From NCBI GenBank assembly GCA_037783545.1, contig JBBELK010000376.1:744001-808000 (forward strand): 64,000 bases of DNA, read 5' to 3'. The position numbers and the translations under genes were made by a program. Positions 38,701 through 42,359 of this stretch are shown one piece after another. Each line of letters begins with the position of its first letter. The stretch's first letter is position 1. Source of the stretch: Henricia sp. BOLD:AAB3569. Lineage: Eukaryota > Echinodermata > Asteroidea > Spinulosida > Echinasteridae. The notes under the pieces were generated by a model that was not told where the DNA came from, made no database searches, and worked only from the letters and a program-made list of their open reading frames with translations.

Positions 38701-41445
38701 TTGCCAGTAAAAAAAACCGGTAGCATCTTAAAGCAGAGGGTATGGGCTTTCCAATGATGCATTGGTTACCTACATGTAGGGTCAGGCATCACCGAGCACC
38801 ATTGTCTTGAAATTGAGGTGCAAAATGGGGGTTGGTTCACTTTCATGTTGAACAAAATCGATTATTGACACACAGAATTGAACAAAAATTACACAATCTT
38901 ATTCAGTAATTACATTTTATTCATTCACACTTTCCAACACAGGATTCTTTTTTTTTTCACCACGATCCTCCACATGTCCACCTCCTCTCTCCAAACAAAG
39001 TTGACATCAGCGGCGCATGTCTCACGGTGTCTGGATCCTCTTGCAAACTGTCCACCTCTCGCTGGATCCTGTCACGCGATATCGAACAGCAATGAGACGG
39101 TGCGCTGCATGGTGCACCATCTTGCGCCCGCCACAGATAACGGAATGCTGTGAACGACATGCGCCGCTGATGTCAAGTTTGGAGAGAGGAGGTAGACACT
39201 TGGAGGGTCGTGGTGAATACAAAAAAATCACATGTGTGTGGTTGAATGTGTTGGAAAGTGTGAATGAATAAAATCCAATCAATGAATAAGATTGTGTCAT
39301 GTTGTTCAATTTGGTTCCATTTCGTTCAACATGAAAATGAACCAACTCCTATTTTCCACCTCAATTTCAAGACAATGGTGCTCAGTGATGCGTAACCCTA
39401 GGAAGGTAACCAAGGCATCATTAAAAAGCCTCTGCTTTAAGATGGTACCATGCTTTTTACTGGCAAATGCACAGTCTGGTCAAAGCAACCTTTCAAAGTT
39501 GGATTACATGTACCTTTTTTTTAAACACCCTGTACCGGTAGAGTGTTAAAGGAGTGTGACCAGATCACTTTTTTTTACCCATAACTCCCCGGGACTTACC
39601 TTATGGGTCATGAGATTTTTATATCGTAACATCCGTTATATTTTTCTGATTACGAAACTGAAACTCCCACGCTTCTAGGCCGCATATTTCCGAGGATATC
39701 GTCGAAAATCCACCGATTATTTGTAAACTAATTTTCCAGTACCAACGGCCCGGTTTCGTCCATAATGCGATTTCGATTTACATGACTAGCGCCCTCAATC
39801 ATCTGAATAAGAATTTATCTTATTGATAAAAATAACGTACACATTTTCAGTTCAGTTTATCACTTTTATTGAAATAAATAATTTATTTTGTCTTTTTATA
39901 AACTTTTTTATAAATGTAAGATTTATAAGTGTCATTTTTTTTGTGGGTGAGAAAATATCATTTTTTAAGCACGTAGGCTAACGCAACAACCATGACAACG
40001 TCGCGCAGTCGTGGGCGCCATGTTTGATATCCGCGTGCGTGTGTTATCTACATAAACTCGTACATATAATAAATTTTTCTTCATTTTGTGTTGCTTAGCT
40101 GATCAAGAAAAATATTGTTAAGCACTTACAATTTATACATGTACATTACACATTTTGTTAAATAAATTATTTAATGTAAACAAATTAAATATCAAGACTA
40201 AAAGTACTACGAAGGTGAACATACATGCATGAGTCAAGACTTCAGCCTGATACTGAGCGTATTCAGACTGTAGAAGGCGGGCTTCATGCAAAGTTTATCC
40301 GCTGAAAGCCGACTCGATAGTTTTGTTCAATTTTTTACTGGAAATCACGAATGTTTTCGGGTTTTTTGGACATGGGAGGTGTGTATGGGAGTTACTTGAT
40401 AATATTGGTAAGTTACATCGAAAACTATTTTCCAGAAACCCTGGTCACGCTCCTTTAATATCAAGTTTTTGCCAAACATGGCACTTCCGAACCGGTCCTT
40501 CAGTTCGGCAGTGGTTCAGAAAAAAATACTTTTATGCACTCTGCATGAGAAAGCAGACACTTCAGTGTGATATGTTATTTTATTAATGAGTATACTGTAC
40601 AAAGTACAACATGGCAGCTACGGTTAGGACTCACAGACCCCAGAGTCAAATTTGCATATGCAAATGTTGGGGCGGAGCCTATTGCCACATTTTTGGTCCA
40701 TGTATTTCTTGGAGCCATCTGGTTCTTTACATTACCACAAGACCATTGCACAGCTAGAGGACTTGTGACGGCTATGGTGGGAGACATGGGAGAGGGGAGG
40801 GGCTTCTGAGATTTATGCAAATAATGACCATGCGAGGGCGGTGCTTGAGCATGTACATTGTACATCTTTTCCTACCTCCATGGTACATGTATGTATGCGT
40901 TAGGCATTTTTACCATTTTACTATGGACTTGGGGGATTTTCTTTTAATTTGCAGTACAACCTCAGCGCAATACAGTCATAGTTCAATGCATTTTTAGAGG
41001 TTTGAAAGTAAAATGTCATTGAGGAATGTACATATAGATGTGTTGATATTTGGAAAATATTGTCATAATTTTAAAAAGCAGTACTTGTGGATGGAACCAT
41101 GGCAGTAAACGTTTACGTGTGTACATGTAACTCTATCAGGTCTGGGTACGCAACCAAATACATTGAGAAAAGAGCTCATCACTTACCCAACTTAGCCAAA
41201 CTGGCAAGCATGATCCAAATACAGACTCCGATGGGCACCTGAACCTCATCCCACTCAATGCTGACAACTTGAAAGCGTTCTGCGTTTTCGTGACATCCTC
41301 CATTTTCTGAGAGCGTGGTCGTCTCTGAGCCATTCATATGTTCGCTCTTTTTTTCATTCTGATTTTCGCTCAGTGCTTGGACCTCCGAACAAAACAGAAG
41401 AATGACTCCTAGAAATACCCATGGATGGCTGCAGAATCTCTTCAT
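2681..41445 (-). CDS. Na+/H+ exchanger, SLC9A plasma-membrane group (7 coding exons, 3' end outside window)
   Basis: Electroneutral sodium/proton antiporter that regulates cell pH and volume. Exons (high to low coordinate): 41187-41445, 18896-19094, 13548-13836, 9207-9463, 4987-5210, 3400-3602, 2681-2770. Every intron is GT-AG, the phases run 1,2,0,2,1,0 and the joined frame is open for 507 codons. Seen: an N-terminal signal peptide, then family motifs in the correct order: [12 protein letters not shown] (about residues 138-149), DPVAVLAVF (216-224), [12 protein letters not shown] (238-249), TAELFRLS (324-331), [11 protein letters not shown] (355-365), [12 protein letters not shown] (436-447), IFFTVF (470-475) and NEEI near the end. 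This is the complete membrane domain of SLC9A1/2/3/5-type exchangers. Exons 4 to 7 look closest to NHE1/NHE2, but the paralogue cannot be fixed by eye. The regulatory tail must lie beyond position 1; nothing resembling its first exon was found in 1-2680. Confidence 0.95.
3040..3325. repeat. palindrome-rich tract in intron 6 (TTTAAAC/ATTTAAAT cores)
   Basis: Repeated short modules around the self-complementary cores CATTTAAATGA, CGTTTAAACGA and CTTTAAAGGA, alternating with AGATAGCTA/TAGCTATCT and AAGTCGTTTAA. No fixed period. It sits less than 80 bases from exon 6. Confidence 0.65.
3400..3602 (-). CDS. SLC9A exon 6: [12 protein letters not shown] and IFFTVF helices
   Basis: 203 bases, acceptor ATTTCTCTTTGCAG, donor ATTCAG|GTATGT, phase 1 in and phase 0 out. 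It encodes the basic loop after GVIIQTKV, then [18 protein letters not shown] (glycine/arginine motif at residues 436-442) and [11 protein letters not shown], the last two membrane helices of the exchanger domain. GAIAFSL and FFTVF resemble NHE1/NHE2 more than NHE3. A palindrome-rich tract lies just downstream in the following intron. Confidence 0.96.
3628..4085. mobile_element. possible TIR element in introns (GGCCTGTTTAAACTCGA ends)
   Basis: The left end reads GGCCTGTTTAAACTCGATTT and the right end is an imperfect inverted match (CCGGTTCGAGTGTAAACACGG). Internal GTGTAAACACTAC fits the same style. About 0.46 kb with no coding capacity; end points are approximate. Confidence 0.4.
4216..4575 (+). 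repeat. dispersed intronic repeat, copy 2
   Basis: Second copy of the repeat at 525-873, in direct orientation within intron 5. It has an extra ACATGTACACTGTA tract. No protein signature. Confidence 0.7.
4987..5210 (-). CDS. SLC9A exon 5: YVESNIS / [11 protein letters not shown] segment
   Basis: 224 bases, acceptor TTTTTCTTACAG, donor ATCG|GTAAGC, phase 2 in and phase 1 out. It encodes [20 protein letters not shown] followed by [18 protein letters not shown], a very conserved NHE stretch. The Glu in SSISE (E371) corresponds to NHE1 E391, which is needed for transport. It continues with [21 protein letters not shown], a further membrane helix. Confidence 0.96.
5645..5795. repeat. minisatellite, about 18-bp CCACTTCGCCCCAAAA unit
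   Basis: About eight imperfect copies of ACCACTTCGCCCCAAAA with variants CCCTGCA, CCGTGA and CCTTAA. It creates a 148-residue minus-strand open frame with GEVV repeats that is not a real protein. Intron 4. Confidence 0.75.
6252..7085 (+). mobile_element. TTAA-flanked non-autonomous DNA transposon, family A, copy 1 (834 bp)
   Basis: Perfect terminal inverted repeats AGGTACACACCGGC and GCCGGTGTGTACCT, flanked on both sides by TTAA (6248-6251 and 7086-7089), the expected target duplication. The interior has a GGAACCAGAATCTGGTTCC hairpin near 6905 and no transposase. TTAA target plus AGG ends points to the Kolobok or piggyBac superfamilies; which one is inference. Other copies lie at 17168, 18035, 51636 (reverse) and 61788. 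Confidence 0.92.
7388..7460 (+). repeat. 20-bp tandem repeat, 3.5 copies
   Basis: AGAAGTGTCATGTCGCGGAC is repeated almost exactly, starting from an AAAAGTGTCATG copy and ending in AGAAGTGTCATAGAC. Intron 4. Confidence 0.9.
7461..8822. other. intron 4 sequence without recognised genes
   Basis: AT-rich. It contains two related stretches near 8395-8450 and 8765-8820 (AAAGAGC.TAAAAGT and GTTGCTGAAATTACCATTT), indicating an old local duplication. No exon or TIR element is supported. Confidence 0.5.
8823..9137. mobile_element. MITE with AAAGGCCTGTCCGCATTAGAC ends (315 bp)
   Basis: The left end AAAGGCCTGTCCGCATTAGA and the right end GTCTAATGTGGACACGGCTTT are inverted matches. Internal sub-repeats (AGTGCGGACAG, CAATGCGGACAC) point the same way. 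Non-coding; just upstream of exon 4's donor. Confidence 0.75.
9207..9463 (-). CDS. SLC9A exon 4: mid transport domain
   Basis: 257 bases, acceptor TTGTTCTGAAG, donor TTGTC|GTAAGT, phase 0 in and phase 2 out. It completes [14 protein letters not shown] across the junction exactly as in other NHEs, then encodes [31 protein letters not shown] and [12 protein letters not shown]. The last segment aligns with the NHE1 region containing E346, H349 and G352, residues linked to amiloride-type inhibitor sensitivity. Here Glu is kept (E326), but His is Arg (R329) and Gly is Ser (S332). Confidence 0.96.
9708..9800 (+). mobile_element. tRNA-derived SINE head, partial
   Basis: tRNA-like sequence with A box TGGCCGAGTGG and B box GGGTTCAAAC; the region between them (GTCACTGACTCGTAATCAT) matches the longer SINE at 20644-20904. 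The acceptor stem and 3' body are degraded, so it is not a working tRNA gene. Confidence 0.75.
9801..10578. other. intron 3 sequence without recognised genes
   Basis: Contains a loose inverted pair (GGAGAGCTGTAAATTGCTCTCC near 9968) and GGAGAGTCAATTAGCC / GGCTAAAAGCTCTCC arms (10000-10255) suggesting a decayed foldback. Nothing coding was seen. Confidence 0.45.
10579..11025 (+). mobile_element. TIR element family C, copy 1 (447 bp)
   Basis: Ends are GGGTCTGTCCACAGTAATGG and its exact reverse complement. The centre holds a second hairpin (CCTATTACGCATGTAAC against GTTACATGCGTAATAGG). No protein. An inverted full copy is at 27735-28170; decayed relatives are at 26590-27005, 36199-36640 and 38037-38220, with fragments at 29408 and 32100. 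Confidence 0.9.
11278..12600. mobile_element. foldback element with CTATGGAGCGTCAAAAG arms
   Basis: Left arm (11278-11410) and right arm (12440-12600) are long inverted repeats, including TGGAGCGTCAAAAGT, AACCCAAATTTCTCATTTTC and TTCTGCTAGCAT. Between them lies the GTTAAC palindrome cluster. Inserted inside the 11125-13022 element. Confidence 0.8.
11835..12205. repeat. GTTAAC / AGATCT palindromic cluster
   Basis: At least 15 GTTAAC-like cores, ending in four tandem copies of the 12-bp unit AGATCTGTTAAC, which is a chain of overlapping palindromes. Upstream units vary (CACGGTGTTAACACC, GATGTTAACAT). Confidence 0.9.
13118..13253. mobile_element. 136-bp hairpin MITE
   Basis: Arms TCGAGTTCGGAGGGTCTGTT and AACAGACCGCCCGAACTCGA are inverted repeats extending to CTTGACACG/CGTGTCAAG. 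It directly adjoins a tRNA-like fragment at 13255-13335. Confidence 0.75.
13255..13335 (-). mobile_element. tRNA-derived SINE fragment
   Basis: On the minus strand: A box TGGTTGAGTGG, then TTAAGACATCTGACTGGTATGC, and a tail GGTCCCACCCGAGCA. A relative at 34690-34740 has the B box GGTTTGAGTCC in the same place, deleted here. Not a functional tRNA. Confidence 0.55.
13548..13836 (-). CDS. SLC9A exon 3: ion-binding core ([21 protein letters not shown])
   Basis: 289 bases, acceptor TTTTTTTCACCACAG, donor GTG|GTAAGT, phase 2 in and phase 0 out. It encodes [11 protein letters not shown], then DPVAVLAVF (D216-P217) and [23 protein letters not shown] (E240, D245). Asp in the ND pair is the essential cation/proton-binding residue in the SLC9A family; it is intact here, so the exchanger should be active. 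A sequon (NGT) lies in the loop before SVSLLECL. The protein reading is unbroken. Confidence 0.97.
13837..14835. other. intron 2 sequence without recognised genes
   Basis: AT-rich with ACATGTA microsatellite bits near 14540-14570. No exon, TIR element or RNA gene could be supported. Confidence 0.5.
14836..15433. mobile_element. TIR element (AATAGACCGATCCAGTAAGC) enclosing a family B copy
   Basis: The left end AATAGACCGATCCAGTAAGC continues to TCCGCCCATTT. The right end is AAATGGGCAGAGCTTACTGG followed by ATCGGATCGGTCTATT, its near-exact inverse with a 4-6 base duplication of GGATC. Inside, 14940-15260 matches family B. About 0.6 kb, non-coding. Confidence 0.8.
14940..15260 (+). repeat. family B repeat, copy 2
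   Basis: Matches 1790-2035 (AGAAACTGCACGC, GTCGTGTGCGTGCA, CGACAAGCTAATTTTGGTGA, GGGATTAAAAGTAGG) and 31890-32060 (CAACACGCCTG.AATACGCGTAA, CGATCGAACA). Confidence 0.75.
15434..16455. other. intron 2 sequence; C-rich tract and AAGTC-type repeats, no gene
   Basis: A pyrimidine/C-rich tract occupies 15448-15530. The stretch 16240-16400 carries degenerate AAGTCAAGTC units separated by TTTTTCCAAA. Nothing coding. Confidence 0.5.
16456..16690 (-). mobile_element. partial copy of the GGGTAATTCCCAAAAT element
   Basis: Starts GGGTTATTCCCAAAATAATG, then GTCCAAAAG, and shares GATTGAAAGTGGTTT, TTATTTTTATTTCCA and CCCGGGACACCAAATTCC with the right part of the 11125-13022 element, inverted. The other end is missing. 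Confidence 0.7.
17168..17998 (+). mobile_element. TTAA-flanked transposon family A, copy 2 (831 bp)
   Basis: Termini AGGTACACACCGGC and GCCGGTGTGTTCCT, bordered by TTAA at 17164-17167 and 17999-18002. Collinear with copy 1 throughout, including the near-identical CGGGTTATA.GCTTTACCAG stretch and the GTGACTTTTCCGAAAAGTCAC hairpin. Non-coding. Confidence 0.93.
18035..18850 (+). mobile_element. TTAA-flanked transposon family A, copy 3 with a different interior (816 bp)
   Basis: Termini AGGGACACACCGGC and GCCGGTGTGTCCCT, bordered by TTAA at 18031-18034 and 18851-18854. About 160 bases at the left and 230 at the right match copies 1 and 2, but the middle (about 18205-18620) is unrelated to theirs. 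It lies 32 bases after copy 2's target duplication and 45 bases before exon 2. Confidence 0.92.
18896..19094 (-). CDS. SLC9A exon 2: LLPP-x-LEAGYF segment
   Basis: 199 bases, acceptor TTGCCTTTTCAG, donor CCAG|GTAAGA, phase 1 in and phase 2 out. It encodes the [20 protein letters not shown] segment and [20 protein letters not shown], which match the second and third helices of animal NHEs. Where human NHE1 has Asp in LDAGYF, this protein has Glu (E145). The codon split with exon 1 reads Val, where most relatives have Gly. The exon is isolated by a 22-kb intron upstream. Confidence 0.95.
19430..19525 (+). repeat. 19-bp tandem repeat, 5 copies
   Basis: ATGAGTTTGGGAAATCTGG is repeated five times with practically no change; intron 1. 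It underlies a repetitive minus-strand frame ([16 protein letters not shown]) that is not a gene. Confidence 0.95.
19540..19625 (-). mobile_element. tRNA-like sequence (SINE head or tRNA pseudogene)
   Basis: Minus strand: TCGGTTAACCGG, AATAATCTGCACGTTATT and the B box GGTTCGAATCC followed by CGCTGGAGCC. The anticodon arm cannot be folded convincingly. It sits next to a GACTCGG tract, so a SINE head is more likely than a gene. Confidence 0.5.
19612..20115. repeat. GGACTC-based degenerate repeat tracts
   Basis: Two tracts (19612-19700 and 19995-20115) of GGACTCGGACTCGG units with variants GGGCTC and GGACTTGG flank about 300 bases of AT-rich DNA. Related in style to GAGTC tracts elsewhere. Confidence 0.75.
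20222..20362. mobile_element. 140-bp hairpin
   Basis: Left arm ATGCGCGCGCATC...AAATTTGGTTTGGTAATGAG and right arm CTCATTCCTAAACCAAATTT...GATGCGTGCGCAT are inverted repeats with a GGTCAC/GTGACC core. MITE-like, non-coding. Confidence 0.75.
20644..20904 (-). mobile_element. tRNA-derived SINE (about 260 bp, most complete copy)
   Basis: On the minus strand it opens GGGGTACCGTGGCCGAGTGG (A box TGGCCGAGTGG). The B box GGTTCGAATCC follows, then a body with AAGGCACTCAACCAC and CTCTAAAGATCCCAG, ending in an ATTCTAATTCTAATTC tail. This layout (tRNA head, body, short 3' repeat) defines a LINE-mobilised SINE. It has polymerase III promoter boxes but need not be active. Confidence 0.85.
20965..21690. repeat. 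CCAATTGG palindromic minisatellite, main array
   Basis: More than 30 copies of the self-complementary core TTCCAATTGGAA. There are three sub-arrays: about 60-bp units containing CATTTCATTCCCAATTGG (21180-21390), 13-bp units CCCAATTGGAAGT (21385-21490), and 19-bp units GTTCCAATTGGAAGCTATA (21520-21650). The earlier part (20965-21180) has degenerate AATTGGTTT units. Long open frames here are artefacts of the repeats. Confidence 0.95.
22130..22268. repeat. CCAATTGG palindromic minisatellite, second array
   Basis: About eight CCAATTGG cores, four of them in 18-bp units TTTTTTCCAATTGGTTTT. About 440 bases from the main array and clearly the same motif. Confidence 0.93.
22269..24200. other. intron 1 sequence without recognised genes
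   Basis: AT-rich with scattered ACATGTAC and ACCGGTA palindromes (22910-22990, 23440-23510). No exon or transposon ends were recognised. Confidence 0.5.
24205..24552. repeat. CCGGGATCCCGG palindromic minisatellite, array 1
   Basis: Around 20 copies of the self-complementary core GGGATCCC spaced 15-24 bases apart by GGTAAATCCCG, GGCGGGATTGCA or GCCGGGATTCC. GC-rich island in AT-rich intron. Open frames on both strands arise because the unit lacks stops. Confidence 0.95.
25544..25622 (+). repeat. tandem duplication of about 38 bp
   Basis: AATAGACTGGTTCTCAGTCT followed by TTTCAAAACTATA occurs twice in succession. Confidence 0.9.
25970..26162. repeat. CCGGGATCCCGG palindromic minisatellite, array 2
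   Basis: About five 31-bp units with core CCGGGATCCCGG followed by TTGGCATCCCGGTAAGGAA, ending in CGGCGGGATCCCGCCGGG. It shares the core with array 1 but has a different spacer. Confidence 0.95.
26590..27005 (-). mobile_element. decayed family C element
   Basis: Shares GGAGATAACTTTTGCCCAAAA, GTGTACAAATT, a central inverted CGTTAC/GTAACG hairpin and AGACATCTGAAAGGAATTAT with family C. The outer inverted repeats are lost or mutated. Confidence 0.75.
27735..28170 (-). mobile_element. TIR element family C, copy 2 (436 bp)
   Basis: Ends GGGTCTGTCCACAGTAATGG and reverse complement, as in copy 1, with the interior in opposite orientation. The central arms read CCTATTACGTAGGTAACG and GTTACACGCGTAATAGG. 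Confidence 0.92.
28205..28650. mobile_element. AGTTGC-rich tract with nested hairpin
   Basis: An inner hairpin has ends CACCTGCAGCCGATTTCACG and CGTAAAATTGGCTGCTGGTG (28240-28425). Around it, GTTGC/GCAAC motifs are repeated more than 20 times, including GTACATCTACATTGCAACTGG and CCAGTTGCGTCGATGTAC as outer inverse arms. Confidence 0.65.
29580..30800 (+). mobile_element. 1.2-kb element family D, copy 1
   Basis: Inverted counterpart of 49765-50810. Matching blocks include GGTATAGAGCGCGC (inverse), TGATAGTCCATGGCATCTTGG, AAAACGATGCGATTC, and TTTTAGGATTTTGGCATCTC. Internal (CATTATT)4 at 29650-29680. The outer ends found on copy 2 are missing on the left. Non-coding. Confidence 0.85.
30801..31643. 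other. intron 1 sequence without recognised genes
   Basis: A TATATATATATATTTT run at 30970 and some GC-rich sequence near 31150-31300. No supported feature. Confidence 0.45.
31644..31782. mobile_element. 139-bp near-perfect hairpin (AAAGGCACAGGCTCGTC ends)
   Basis: The left half AAAGGCACAGGCTCGTC, AATGCGCACGCGCC, GCCACGAAATACGCAGCTCC is answered by its inverse on the right with a tiny loop (ATAGCAAAGGCC). Left flank TTAA and right flank TTAG suggest the same TTAA-AGG group as family A. Confidence 0.88.
31890..32090 (+). repeat. family B repeat, copy 3
   Basis: Shares AGAAACTGCATGC, TCGTGTGCGTGCAGATACAA, CGCCTGCAATACGCGTAA and CGATCGAACACAAACA with copy 2 at 14940. The stretch before it (31800-31890) is an inverse match to 40455-40545. 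Confidence 0.7.
33463..33653. mobile_element. MITE family E, copy 1
   Basis: Inverted ends CTACTAAAGTGAAAACGTCA and ACACTTTAGTCAGTTTTTAG-type, with internal TTGCCATGG / CCATGGCAA. Matches 60691-60855 over most of its length. Confidence 0.75.
33654..34943. other. intron 1 sequence; decayed SINE piece, no gene
   Basis: At 34690-34740 the minus strand has GGTTTGAGTCCCACCCGAGC, a B-box-like SINE head. It is flanked by inverse AAGTTAAGTAAGGTTG (34614) and CAACCTTACTTAACATT (34739). Otherwise nothing. Confidence 0.5.
34944..35810. mobile_element. TIR element carrying a GC-rich minisatellite (about 0.87 kb)
   Basis: The ends TATAAGGCCTTTTCACACTA and TAGTGTGAAAAGGCCTATAA are inverted repeats. Inside are the 20-bp array (34981-35320) and phrases on a related theme (AGTGTGAAACGATCG, AGTGTGAAAACG). 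AGGCC ends resemble several other elements here. Non-coding apart from repeat artefacts. Confidence 0.85.
34981..35320. repeat. 20-bp minisatellite, 16 identical units plus one variant
   Basis: GCGAGGGCGGACGTGCGCGC is repeated 16 times without a single change, then once with GCATGC. The unit is 85% GC and contains CGTGCGCGCGCG, an alternating purine-pyrimidine run of the kind that can form Z-DNA. Every frame on both strands stays open, which explains six long overlapping frames. Flanked downstream by variant GAGGGCGGACAAGG units. Confidence 0.97.
36199..36640. mobile_element. family C relative with GGGACGG hairpin
   Basis: Same layout as family C: an outer CTTTCCACAGTAAGGGGGCA, AAAAACCCTGTGTACAAATTT, and a central hairpin with CGTAACCGGGACGG and CCGTCCCGGTTACG. 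Ends are diverged from copies 1 and 2, so this is a subfamily. A partial mate is at 38037-38220. Confidence 0.7.
36641..38036. other. intron 1 sequence without recognised genes
   Basis: ACATGTAC-rich patches (37060-37125, 37390-37425, 37850-37900). A GC-rich stretch with weak inverse ends ACAACACGGC / GCCGTGTTGAA lies at 37167-37279. No coding support. Confidence 0.45.
38037..38220. mobile_element. partial family C relative
   Basis: Begins TGGTCTGTGTTGCCAAAATG then CCCCCTTTACTGTGGAAA, the inverse of the outer end of the 36199 element. The rest is decayed. Confidence 0.6.
38638..39534. mobile_element. 0.9-kb foldback element (TACAGGGTGTTTTAAA ends)
   Basis: The whole 0.9 kb folds on itself: outer arms TACAGGGTGTTTTAAAAAAA and inverse, AATCCAACTTTGAAAGGTTG and inverse, CAATTTCAAGACAATGGTGC and inverse, inner ATCAGCGGCGCATGTC and inverse. 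The minus strand contains [10 protein letters not shown], which resembles the QDGAP motif of Tc1/mariner-like DDE transposases, but no complete enzyme. Probably an internally deleted derivative. Confidence 0.85.
39550..40454. mobile_element. TTAA-flanked DNA transposon, family F (905 bp)
   Basis: Termini AGGAGTGTGACCAG and CTGGTCACGCTCCT (one early mismatch), flanked on both sides by TTAA (39546-39549 and 40455-40458). Non-coding interior. A similar start occurs at 5290 (AAAGGAGCATGTCCACATCA). It begins 15 bases after the foldback element at 38638. Confidence 0.88.
40459..41186. other. intron 1 start; no further gene
   Basis: The part at 40455-40545 is an inverse match to 31800-31890 (GAACCACTGC, GGAAGTGCCATGTT), so an old dispersed repeat. 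The remainder up to the exon 1 donor shows nothing. Confidence 0.5.
41187..41445 (-). CDS. SLC9A exon 1: signal peptide and first transmembrane segment
   Basis: Coding part of 259 bases, ending in phase 1 before GTAAGT. The ATG at 41445-41443 was chosen because an in-frame TAA lies 14 codons upstream (41485-41487) and a signal peptide follows directly: a basic start (MKR), a hydrophobic stretch from W9 to F18, and a likely cleavage after VQA (residue 24). The extracellular linker has one N-glycosylation sequon (N38-G-S). The exon ends in the conserved family segment W-DEVQVP...[10 protein letters not shown] that starts the exchanger domain. The UTR and promoter cannot be defined from sequence. 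Confidence 0.93.
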
Positions 41446-42359
41446 GTTGCAAGTTAATATTCTGGGACTAGCATTGCACGCTGTTTAGACATACTGCAGA
41501 TCGATGGGTCACTGTCAACACTTGAAATCTGTTCCAATGGAAATGGAATAAAAAGTCAATCAAGCACTAACTCCTTTACAAAGGACTATATTGTAAACTT
41601 TTGAACAAACAGAATTCTGACATAATGAATTTTAAAGTGTACAGGAAATCGATGTCAAGGCCATTATTTTGAAAGCATCTCTGGTCAAAGTATTAATGAA
41701 GGCAGTATACTATGTGCTTCTAAACACTGAACAAATAAACTCACAAAATGTACGTAAATTACTGTACTCATCATGAGCATGATCAGGGCCAATTTCAGAA
41801 AGACTGTACATGTAGGCTCACAATTCATTCTTTGAGAAATACATGTATACTATGTACTGACCTTTTTTAATGCAAACATGTGTGCACACTGCATGTTGTT
41901 AAATAATCTTAAATTCTGTCAATCAGCTCAATAGTTTCCAATTTCTTGAAATATATTGTGCTGGATGTATTAATGCAATAAAAAGAATTGAGAAGTTCAC
42001 CATTGCTTTTAATAATTATTGGGCGAATCCTCTCTGGAGTGTTTTAGATATATTGCAAGTAGAGAGTCAGATTCGCAACTCCTTCTTTTGGAGGAATTGA
42101 TTCCCAATATTGTGATGATTCAAGGAAGTACTTAACATATTGTGACCAATATAGGCGGGCGCTGTTGTGAATGGTCATAAATGGTCATGCAGGTTCTACT
42201 TGATTGACAAGTCGGAATTGTACATGTAGATAATTAATGGTAGGATAAAGGAATTACCAAATTCCGGGCATTTGGTAACTATACATGTAGTTGTTTTTTA
42301 TCAATAATGGAATAGTCTCAAAACATATTGTGTTTGACTGGCTGGCCTCTGTTTTTGCA
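41446..42359. other. upstream flank of the SLC9A gene (5'UTR/promoter region presumed)
   Basis: AT-rich sequence directly upstream of the start codon on the gene's strand. The transcription start must lie here or beyond a non-coding first exon, but no TATA box or CpG island could be assigned confidently. Confidence 0.4.
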
